From NCBI GenBank assembly GCA_038256565.1, contig JBBSKG010000087.1:1-11218 (forward strand): 11,218 bases of DNA, read 5' to 3'. The translations under genes and the position numbers were made by a program. The notes under the pieces are model-generated. The model ran no database searches and was not told the origin of the DNA. It worked only from the letters and a program-made list of their open reading frames with translations. Below, one piece after another: positions 1-5,244 of the stretch (position 1 is its first letter; each line of letters begins with the position of its first letter). Origin of the DNA: JACOTK01 sp038256565 (GTDB taxonomy: Bacteria; Actinomycetota; Acidimicrobiia; Acidimicrobiales; CADCSY01).

Positions 1-240
1 CGACCCCGGCGCGGGATACGAGAGCTCGTAGGTGTGGTCGGGAAATCCGTAGTAGACCCGCCTGCAGACGTCGTGGCCGAGGTTGACGCGTTCACCCGAC
101 AGGCAATCTCCGGCGACATGCGCGACGGCGACATACGCGACGGCGACATCTTCGCCGCTGGCGTCGAGCCGCCCACTGATGCTTCGCCACTCGTAAGACT
201 TGTGGCGTTCACGGGTCGCCACGTCCCAAAGGGGGCTCAT
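1..240 (-). CDS. Unrecognised protein, 3' part cut by the window edge
   Basis: An open minus-strand frame runs from an ATG at 240-238 to the left edge without a stop, giving 80 residues of an unfinished protein. Codons favour G or C in the third position, like the neighbouring genes. An in-frame TGA at 252-250 limits how far upstream the start can lie. The gene begins 20 bases after the stop of the winged-helix regulator on the same strand, so the two are probably co-transcribed. The visible part starts MSPLWDVATRERHKSYEW and contains an alanine/valine-rich segment (VAVAYVAVAHVA) encoded by a 15-bp tandem repeat, then a tyrosine-rich stretch (RRVYYGFPDHTYELSY). I do not recognise the family. 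There is no signal peptide or clear membrane helix in the visible part, and no strong ribosome binding site. Confidence 0.6.
   Translation of the reverse strand, partial: MSPLWDVATRERHKSYEWRSISGRLDASGEDVAVAYVAVAHVAGDCLSGERVNLGHDVCRRVYYGFPDHTYELSYPAPGS
112..150. repeat. 15-bp in-frame tandem repeat, 2.6 copies
   Basis: The units GGCGACATGCGCGAC (112-126) and GGCGACATACGCGAC (127-141) differ at one base and are followed by a partial third copy, GGCGACATC (142-150). Fifteen is a multiple of three, so the repeat keeps the minus-strand frame open and encodes the repeated VAVAY/VAVAH segment of the left-edge gene. It looks like a slippage expansion tolerated inside a coding region. Confidence 0.85.
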
Positions 241-260
241 GCGCGACGCTCACTGTCCCC

Positions 261-545
261 TCAGCTCTGCTTCGGTTCGACGAGAAGGTCCAGCACCTCA
301 CCAATGGTGCGCTCGCGGCTGACCGAGTCACGCAAGGGAAGATCCTCTTGTATGTGGTACCGGTTGCGGCGACCTTCCTTCTCCTTGACCACGTATCCGG
401 CTTCGGTGAGGTCTGCCACGATGCCGTAGGCAGTGCGCTCGGTTATTTCGAGCACGACGGCAAGGTCCCGTAGACGAGCATCGGGATCATGGGCGATAAA
501 CAACAAGGCCCGAGCGTGGTTCGTGAGAAAGCTCCACTTGGCCAT
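261..545 (-). CDS. Winged helix-turn-helix (MarR-like) transcriptional regulator
   Basis: A 94-residue DNA-binding protein made almost entirely of one winged-helix domain. Residues 4-30 (WSFLTNHARALLFIAHDPDA) form the first helix and turn of a type common in actinobacterial MarR-like regulators. Residues 25-51 hold the helix-turn-helix (LRDLAVVLEITERTAYGIVADLTEAGY), and residues 52-65 are the basic wing (VVKEKEGRRNRYHI). The frame can be extended upstream to 704, but the start at 545 fits best: it matches the usual N-terminus and has a TATAAT box ending six bases upstream, so the mRNA is probably leaderless. The gene is divergent from the DUF6458-like gene and 20 bases ahead of the left-edge gene. 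No effector-binding domain is visible, so the ligand, if any, is unknown. Autoregulation or control of the divergent gene is plausible but unproven. Confidence 0.85.
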   Translation of the reverse strand: MAKWSFLTNHARALLFIAHDPDARLRDLAVVLEITERTAYGIVADLTEAGYVVKEKEGRRNRYHIQEDLPLRDSVSRERTIGEVLDLLVEPKQS

Positions 546-557
546 CCCTTTATTATA
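546..557 (-). promoter_or_regulatory. Leaderless-type -10 box of the winged-helix regulator
   Basis: On the minus strand a perfect TATAAT (557-552) is followed by AAAGGG and then the ATG at 545. A six-base gap places the transcription start at or next to the A of the start codon, as in leaderless mRNAs. I find no good -35 hexamer at 16-18 bases. The GGG touching the ATG is too close to act as a Shine-Dalgarno site. Confidence 0.65.
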
Positions 558-579
558 GTCGATAAATACTGGAAATAGC

Positions 580-608
580 TTGCTAGTTTTGTTCATCCGA
601 TGTATCCT
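580..608 (+). promoter_or_regulatory. Candidate promoter of the DUF6458-like gene
   Basis: TTGCTA (580-585) and TATCCT (603-608) are separated by exactly 17 bases, a sigma-70-like layout. The expected transcription start near 615 would give a leader of about 43 bases that includes the Shine-Dalgarno sequence at 642-649. The -10 box overlaps the left end of the palindrome at 607-616, so a protein bound there would block the promoter. Confidence 0.45.
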
Positions 609-616
609 CAGCTGAG
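607..616. promoter_or_regulatory. Perfect palindrome CTCAGCTGAG, possible operator
   Basis: This 10-bp perfect palindrome lies in the divergent regulator/DUF6458-like intergenic region, over the predicted -10 and transcription start of the rightward gene. With its flanks it reads CCTCAGCTGAGT (606-617). The same 12 bases recur at 10352-10363 upstream of the DUF4389 gene. An operator role is inferred from position and symmetry only. Confidence 0.35.
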
Positions 617-657
617 TAGTCCTTGAGGGCTCCTGGAAGCAAGAGGGGGTTGACGTT

Positions 658-954
658 ATGGGAATTGTTGTCAGCATGTTCATGATCGCGGTTGGAGCCA
701 TCATGCGCTTCGCCGTTTCTGCGCAAACTGAAGGTTGGAACGTTCACACCGCCGGCATGGTGCTGATGGTTGTGGGCGGCATGGGAGCCGTGCTTTCCAT
801 CGCCTTCTGGGCGAGTTGGGGTGGGTTCGACCGCATGGGGGGGCGTGGCGTTGCCACCGGCGGCACGACTCTCGGCGGCCCGACCCTGGGGGGCCAGGGG
901 ACGTCCGCGAGCAGCCAGCGCACAACGACGATTCGGGAGAGAGAAGACCTCTAG
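658..954 (+). CDS. DUF6458-like small membrane protein
   Basis: A 98-residue protein with two predicted membrane helices (about 3-22 and 32-54) joined by a short polar turn (SAQTEGWNVHT). This matches the small actinobacterial family DUF6458, whose members begin like MGI..S.F.IAVGAI..FAV and continue with a T.G..LM..G segment. No function is established for the family. The cytoplasmic or periplasmic tail (about 55-98) is low-complexity, rich in Gly, Thr and Ser (for example GGTTLGGPTLGG), and ends in a charged stretch (TIREREDL). The start is supported by AGAGGGGG at 642-649, eight bases upstream. The gene is divergent from the winged-helix regulator and converges on the gene ending at 980. 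Confidence 0.85.
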   Translation: MGIVVSMFMIAVGAIMRFAVSAQTEGWNVHTAGMVLMVVGGMGAVLSIAFWASWGGFDRMGGRGVATGGTTLGGPTLGGQGTSASSQRTTTIREREDL

Positions 955-979
955 CGTCCTGTAGGGGTCAAATATTCAT

Positions 980-1240
980 CTACTTCAGATTTCTGGGGTT
1001 CCTGACCATCCCCGGGTCCTGGCGCAGGCCCGCAAGCGTCGCGCCGACCTCGCTGGCAGACGCCGTCTGCATGATGCGTACGACATCGGCAGTGTCCTTG
1101 TCGCTGAGGCGGTCTACCCGGCCGGTAGCCAACCGTTCATGGATCTTGTGCGCCTTGGCAACGATAAGAGCCGCCACGCCTGCGACCTCAACTCCGGCCA
1201 TGCCCATGAGGATGCCACGTATCGGGCGCCAGAGTGGCAA
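980..1240 (-). CDS. Small single-pass membrane protein, hypothetical
   Basis: A frame of 86 codons on the minus strand with codon use like that of its neighbours. The N-terminal part (about residues 8-29) is hydrophobic enough for one membrane helix or anchor and contains the glycine-rich segment GILMGMAGVEVAG. The remainder is a soluble, charged tail (KAHKIHERLATGRVDRLSDKDT) with likely helices. I do not recognise the family. The start is uncertain: position 1240 is a TTG with no good ribosome binding site. In-frame ATGs at 1207 and 1201 would trim the protein to 75 or 73 residues and cut into the hydrophobic segment, so I keep the longer form. The gene lies 67 bases downstream of the tRNA-Arg on the same strand. 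Overlapping plus-strand frames in this region look like shadows. Confidence 0.6.
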   Translation of the reverse strand: MPLWRPIRGILMGMAGVEVAGVAALIVAKAHKIHERLATGRVDRLSDKDTADVVRIMQTASASEVGATLAGLRQDPGMVRNPRNLK

Positions 1241-1257
1241 TTCGGAGTGGCAACTCC
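1232..1257. repeat. Short direct repeat with overlapping hairpin
   Basis: GAGTGGCAA occurs at 1232-1240 and again at 1245-1253, a 13-base period, with a weaker copy (GAATGGCAG) at 1261-1269. The second copy lies within a small inverted repeat, GGAGT (1244-1248) and ACTCC (1253-1257). The repeat covers the proposed TTG start of the minus-strand gene and part of its leader. It could be an operator or a leader hairpin, or simply chance. Confidence 0.4.
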
Positions 1258-1307
1258 GCCGAATGGCAGGTCAGAGATTCAGAAAGGGCCTCTGAACTGC
1301 CTGTTCT

Positions 1308-1383
1308 TGGCGCCCCCGGCGTGATTCGAACACGCGACGCACGGTTTAGGAAACCGACGCTCTATCCCCTGAGCTACGGGAGC
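1308..1383 (-). tRNA. tRNA-Arg (anticodon CCT)
   Basis: The minus strand folds as a full cloverleaf. The acceptor stem pairs GCTCCCG (1383-1377) with CGGGGGC (1318-1312), with one T-G wobble. The D arm is GCTC/GAGC around AGGGGATA. The anticodon stem TCGGT/ACCG encloses the loop TTCCTAA with anticodon CCT, which reads AGG (arginine). The T arm is GCGTG TTCGAAT CACGC. The discriminator G at 1311 is followed by an encoded CCA at 1310-1308. It is a minor-codon tRNA, which fits an organism that uses AGG sparingly. No intron or unusual base is seen. Confidence 0.95.
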
Positions 1384-1437
1384 AATAGCAAACAGCCCTC
1401 GTCGTGAAGGCGGGTACCAGTGATCAGACTAGTGGTG

Positions 1438-2514
1438 TCAGCCGGCAAGCTCGGTCGTGGTGCGTGAGCGATAGAAGTGGCCCATCTGGACGGCAAATGC
1501 TATTAGGGGCACTGACAAGAATGCTCCCAGAATTCCACCGACTGCGAGGCCTCCTGCAACAGCCAAGACGGTCACAAGTGCGTGCAAACGTAGGGCTGGT
1601 CCCAAAATAAGTGGCTGCAAAAGATTTCCTTCAATCTGTTGGACCGCGATCGTGGCACCAAGAATGACTGCCGCATCTCCTACTCCACCAGAAACTAAGG
1701 CAATTAGCGTTGCGATCAGCCCAGCAACGGTGGCACCGATAATTGGCAGGAACCCTCCGAGAAATGTCAGCACAGCAAGGGGCAACACCAACGGAACGCC
1801 CATCACCCATAGGGCAACGCCAATGAGCACGGCATCAATAAACCCAGTGGCGGCGGTCGCAAACAGATATTGCTTCATGATCTCGCGCCCAGCCTTTCCG
1901 GCTGCCTGCAGATCATCTCGATAGCGAGGTGAAGCGCGTTCATCGAGCCACGCCGCCATTCGATCACCGTCCTTAAGGAGGAAGAAGAGTGTGAATAGAG
2001 TCAACACCAACCCACCGACGAACTCGAGCGCGAACCTTGCGCCACCAATTACTTGGCGAGAAATACCTCCACCTCCGGTCTGACGCAAGGCACTCGATGC
2101 TTGATCTTGAAACGATTCCAAGCGCTCAGGAGAAACATTGAATTGATCTTGTACCCAGCCACGAATCTCATCGGCACCTTCTTTTGCCTGGTCACCGACT
2201 TGATCGAACTGGCCAGCAACGCTCGTACCAATCCATGCCAGCAGGCATACCAAAACAACCAAATTAAGGGTAAATATAGTTGTTGCCGCTAACGATCGGT
2301 GCCAACCATGTGCGCGTAACCACGCTGCCATCGGTTCTAAAATTGACGCCAGAAACATAGCCATCAAAACCGGTATGACGATCACCGAAAGCTGAATGAC
2401 TATGTAGGCAAGAACCAAAGTGGCCGCTGTACCCGCTAAAAATCGCCAGCCCCAATCACCAATATTGATAAGGGCCTGAGGAACTGTGGTCGTGGGATCA
2501 TCTTGACTGATCAT
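1438..2514 (-). CDS. AI-2E family transporter (permease)
   Basis: A 358-residue integral membrane protein of the AI-2E/UPF0118 family, a normal length for the family. Several hydrophobic segments occur at about 25-55, 76-100, 160-181 and 215-345. A hydrophilic, probably helical region lies at about 101-160, after the first hydrophobic hairpin. Family landmarks are FFLLKDGDR (177-185), FLGGFLPIIGATVAGL (251-266) and QQIEGNLLQPLILG (292-305), followed by a glycine-rich C-terminal helix pair. The family includes the E. coli TqsA autoinducer-2 exporter, but other members act as ion antiporters, so the substrate here cannot be told from sequence. The ATG at 2514 has only a weak AAGG two bases upstream. 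The gene is 73 bases downstream of modC on the same strand, and nothing in that gap looks like a strong terminator, so read-through from the modABC operon is possible. Confidence 0.93.
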   Translation of the reverse strand: MISQDDPTTTVPQALINIGDWGWRFLAGTAATLVLAYIVIQLSVIVIPVLMAMFLASILEPMAAWLRAHGWHRSLAATTIFTLNLVVLVCLLAWIGTSVAGQFDQVGDQAKEGADEIRGWVQDQFNVSPERLESFQDQASSALRQTGGGGISRQVIGGARFALEFVGGLVLTLFTLFFLLKDGDRMAAWLDERASPRYRDDLQAAGKAGREIMKQYLFATAATGFIDAVLIGVALWVMGVPLVLPLAVLTFLGGFLPIIGATVAGLIATLIALVSGGVGDAAVILGATIAVQQIEGNLLQPLILGPALRLHALVTVLAVAGGLAVGGILGAFLSVPLIAFAVQMGHFYRSRTTTELAG

Positions 2515-2587
2515 TGCCTTATCTTTGCGTACTCATTTAGAGGCTCCGCGGATAGGCGCACCTTGTGTGTGATAAAGAACTCGCAAG

Positions 2588-3625
2588 TCAGGCCGGGTAA
2601 ACCACAATCTCGGTGGCTTTGATCGAAACCCAGATGGGGCCTCCATCAACCAAGTTCAGCTCGGCTACAGCTGCAGGCGTGACTTCTGCAACGAGCGATA
2701 TTGGTCCGCCTACACGCACCCGAACCCGGGAGCCCTCAAACTCAAAACTCTCAGCTATTCCCTGCCACACGTTACGAGGCGTTCCTTCGGGGCATTGGTG
2801 GTGCAACGCGACTGCCCGAGGATGGAATACTGCGAATACTTCACCCTCGGCCTTATCAGCAATGGTCAAACCAAAGCCGTTGAGTTGCACCTGATCACCT
2901 TGAGCTTTACCCCGGAAAAAATTCAAACCAACCAAGTCAGCAACGTAGGGAGTGCGGGGACATTCACTTATTTCTTGAATTGAACCCTGCTGAACGAGTG
3001 ATCCCTCTTCCATGACTATCAGGCGATCAGCAAGCGCCATTGCCTCAAGGGGATCGTGTGTGACAATCAGACAAACCCCGTCATAGTTGTTGAGCTCATC
3101 ACGTAACATCCGTCGAGTCTCAAGACGAGTCGTAACGTCTAGGGCGCTGAGGGGCTCATCTAGCAACAACATTCTGGGGTTTATTGCCAACGCCCGGCCG
3201 AGCGAAACCCGCTGCGCTTGACCCCCCGATAAAGCCACTGGTTTCGCATGGGCCTTATCTTTCACACCCAGGCGCGCCAACCAAGTTTCCGCCTCACGGC
3301 GTGCTTGTGACTTGCTCTTTCCCATGGCCCGCAGGCCGAAGGCCACGTTTTCGAGCGCGCTCATATGGGGAAACAACGCGTAGTCCTGAAACACCATGCC
3401 GATCTGTCGTTTCTCTACCGGTACAGAGCTCTTAAACACTTGACCATCGAGTGTGATGTGGCCGGAATCGATGGGCTCCAAGCCAGCAAGCGCTCGCAAT
3501 AACGTCGTCTTTCCTGCTCCATTGGGACCAAGCAATACAACCGTCTCACCCGATGCGGCCGTCAACGAAACGTTCAAGCAAAATGACCCACGGGTCAGGG
3601 TCACCTGGGCATTTAAAATCGTCAT
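2588..3625 (-). CDS. modC: Molybdate ABC transporter ATP-binding protein ModC
   Basis: The ATPase that drives molybdate import (345 residues, normal for ModC). The ABC domain covers about 1-230, with Walker A GPNGAGKTT (33-41), Q-loop Gln80, signature LSGGQAQR (132-139), Walker B MLLLDEP (152-158) and switch His190. A C-terminal TOBE/MOP-like region (about 235-345) is typical of ModC and may bind oxyanion. A GTG at 3640 would add five residues. I prefer the ATG at 3625 because AGGA lies five bases upstream and the ATG overlaps the modB stop as ATGA, implying translational coupling. It is the third gene of modABC. A related sulfate or tungstate importer is the main alternative, but the ModA partner supports molybdate or tungstate. 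Confidence 0.93.
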   Translation of the reverse strand: MTILNAQVTLTRGSFCLNVSLTAASGETVVLLGPNGAGKTTLLRALAGLEPIDSGHITLDGQVFKSSVPVEKRQIGMVFQDYALFPHMSALENVAFGLRAMGKSKSQARREAETWLARLGVKDKAHAKPVALSGGQAQRVSLGRALAINPRMLLLDEPLSALDVTTRLETRRMLRDELNNYDGVCLIVTHDPLEAMALADRLIVMEEGSLVQQGSIQEISECPRTPYVADLVGLNFFRGKAQGDQVQLNGFGLTIADKAEGEVFAVFHPRAVALHHQCPEGTPRNVWQGIAESFEFEGSRVRVRVGGPISLVAEVTPAAVAELNLVDGGPIWVSIKATEIVVYPA

Positions 3626-4422
3626 CCCGGTCCTAACCACCGATCGCGAAAACCAACAAGGACAACCGTTGATACCGCCAATAGGACCAGACTTAAGGTC
3701 ACTGCCGTTCCAAGGCCCGTGCTCTGCAAATGCAGATAGACGGCTAACGGAAGCGTCTGGGTTTCACCTGGAAGGTTGCCCGCAAAGGTGATTGTCGCAC
3801 CAAACTCTCCCAAGGCACGCGCCCAACAAAGAGCCACTCCCGCCAATAGTGATGGGAGCAAGAGCGGCAACGTAACCCTTATAAATACGGTCCATCGGTT
3901 AGCGCCGAGCGTTTGAGCTGCCTCTTCATAGCGAGTATTTACGGCACGAAATCCTGATTCGACCGTCAGAACTAACAAAGGCATCGCAACAAAAGTGGAA
4001 GCCAACACCGCTCCTGGAGTTGAGAATGCTAGCGATATATCGAACCATCGATAGAGGTATTGGCCGATCAGGCCACGGCGGCCAAACGCCAGCAATAATG
4101 CAACGCCGCCTACCACGGGCGGCAAGACCATTGGGGTAAGGGTGATGATGCGCAGATATCGCTTGGCGGGAAACTCCACTCGTGCATAGAGCCAAGCGAG
4201 GGGTACCCCAAACACCAATGCAAGTGCTGTGCTGCTAAGTGAAACAACCAACGACAACCAGAGCGCTTCACGAACCGGCGGCTCTGCAAGGTTCGCACCA
4301 AGATCACCCCATGGGGCTCGCCATAACAACCCAATAAGTGGCATGACAAAAAAGGCCATGGCAACAATGGCCAAAACTAGGACCGGGGTCGGCAGCCGTT
4401 CGCTGCGACGAGGTGACGTCAC
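3622..4422 (-). CDS. modB: Molybdate ABC transporter permease ModB
   Basis: The membrane channel of the molybdate importer (266 residues). About six hydrophobic segments are visible (approximately 13-34, 54-80, 92-113, 134-156, 186-205 and 236-257). The cytoplasmic EAA loop that docks on the ATPase is at about 166-190 (EEAAQTLGANRWTVFIRVTL, then P). It is followed by ARALGEFGATITFAGN (201-216), a signature of ModB and of the sulfate permease CysT. The start codon is GTG at 4422 and overlaps the modA stop as GTGA. The stop overlaps the modC start as ATGA. Such tight 4-base overlaps on both sides indicate one mRNA with coupled translation and matched subunit amounts. Confidence 0.94.
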   Translation of the reverse strand: MTSPRRSERLPTPVLVLAIVAMAFFVMPLIGLLWRAPWGDLGANLAEPPVREALWLSLVVSLSSTALALVFGVPLAWLYARVEFPAKRYLRIITLTPMVLPPVVGGVALLLAFGRRGLIGQYLYRWFDISLAFSTPGAVLASTFVAMPLLVLTVESGFRAVNTRYEEAAQTLGANRWTVFIRVTLPLLLPSLLAGVALCWARALGEFGATITFAGNLPGETQTLPLAVYLHLQSTGLGTAVTLSLVLLAVSTVVLVGFRDRWLGPG

Positions 4423-5216
4423 GGAACAAGTAGACCATGGTGAGTCAACACACGACGACCATCTGGTGAGAGAAGAAAGGCGACGAACTTCTTTGCATTA
4501 TTGCGGTTGTTAGTCGTGCGAATGAGAGCTACGCGATAAGAAGTAGTGGCGTTGTCAGACTTTGCGATCGGGATGCCCTCAATTTCGCCTTTACTCGCAC
4601 TCAGATCACTTACATACGCAAGGCCCGCATCAACTTCACCTAGGGCGACTTTGGCAACAACGCCCTTCACGTTTTCTTCATAAGAACGTGGGGCGACCAC
4701 CACGCCGGCTCGGGTCAACACTTCATTCCCAAGAGAACCACAAGGAACTTCGATTGCACACAGCACCGAGGTGACATCTGGTCGGGCAAGATCGGTGAGG
4801 TCCTTAATCATCTTTGGGTTGCCCGGCTCGACGATGATCGTCAGTTTGTTTGCTGCAAATGTGCGGGGGTCAACTACTAAGTCGGTGTTGGTGTCCAACT
4901 CGGTCATCGTTGGTTCATCGGCACTGGCAAAGATATCGGCTGGGGCTCCATCGGTGATTTGTCTTACCAAAGTTGGTGAGCCTGCGAATTGGAACTTCAC
5001 CTTCACCTTCACACCGGCGTTTGCGGCCTCAAACTCCTTGCCAATCTCAGTGAAAGCCGTGGTCAGCGATGACGCACCAAACACCGTGAGTGTTTCCTCT
5101 GAACTTGAGTCGCCACCCGTAGAAGAACTCGAGCAAGCGCCAATAAATAGAGCGAGGACAACACCGCATGCTGCTGTAAAACCCTTGAACTCATGGGTTT
5201 CCCAGATTGTCTGCAC
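4419..5216 (-). CDS. modA: Molybdate-binding lipoprotein ModA
   Basis: The extracytoplasmic receptor that delivers molybdate (possibly also tungstate) to ModBC. From the GTG at 5216 it has 265 residues. A lipoprotein signal peptide (hydrophobic core GVVLALFIGA, Cys28 after IGA) is followed by a Ser/Gly linker. The mature domain has the typical ModA features: FGASSL (46-51) with oxyanion-binding serines, AGSPTLVRQ (78-86), GAPADIFASADE (90-101), VPCGSLGNE (157-165), EENVKGVVAKVALGEVDAG (180-198) with Tyr201 nearby, and FLLSPDGRRVL (247-257). The reading frame is open further upstream into the dehydrogenase gene, but that extension has no meaning. The GTG has no Shine-Dalgarno sequence, so the start is tentative. 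The N-terminus is unusually poor in basic residues before the hydrophobic core. The gene begins 28 bases after the dehydrogenase stop, so it is probably co-transcribed with it. Confidence 0.92.
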   Translation of the reverse strand: MQTIWETHEFKGFTAACGVVLALFIGACSSSSTGGDSSSEETLTVFGASSLTTAFTEIGKEFEAANAGVKVKVKFQFAGSPTLVRQITDGAPADIFASADEPTMTELDTNTDLVVDPRTFAANKLTIIVEPGNPKMIKDLTDLARPDVTSVLCAIEVPCGSLGNEVLTRAGVVVAPRSYEENVKGVVAKVALGEVDAGLAYVSDLSASKGEIEGIPIAKSDNATTSYRVALIRTTNNRNNAKKFVAFLLSPDGRRVLTHHGLLVP

Positions 5217-5244
5217 AAGGAAAGATCGCGTCGCAGGAAAGCTG

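Noticed and set aside
34..429. A 131-residue plus-strand open frame at the left edge
   Set aside because: It lies antisense to the regulator and to the minus-strand partial gene, both with better coding character. It has no family features.
735..1295. A 186-residue plus-strand open frame
   Set aside because: It overlaps two better-supported genes, has low-complexity Arg/Ser-rich sequence and shows no family features. It is a shadow of GC-rich coding DNA.
1438..2514. Calling the permease a quorum-sensing autoinducer-2 exporter
   Set aside because: The family name comes from one member. Others are ion antiporters, and no quorum-sensing gene is nearby.
5217..5244. A molybdenum-cofactor riboswitch ahead of modA
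   Set aside because: Only 28 bases separate the dehydrogenase stop from the modA start, far too short for that RNA. No such fold is apparent.
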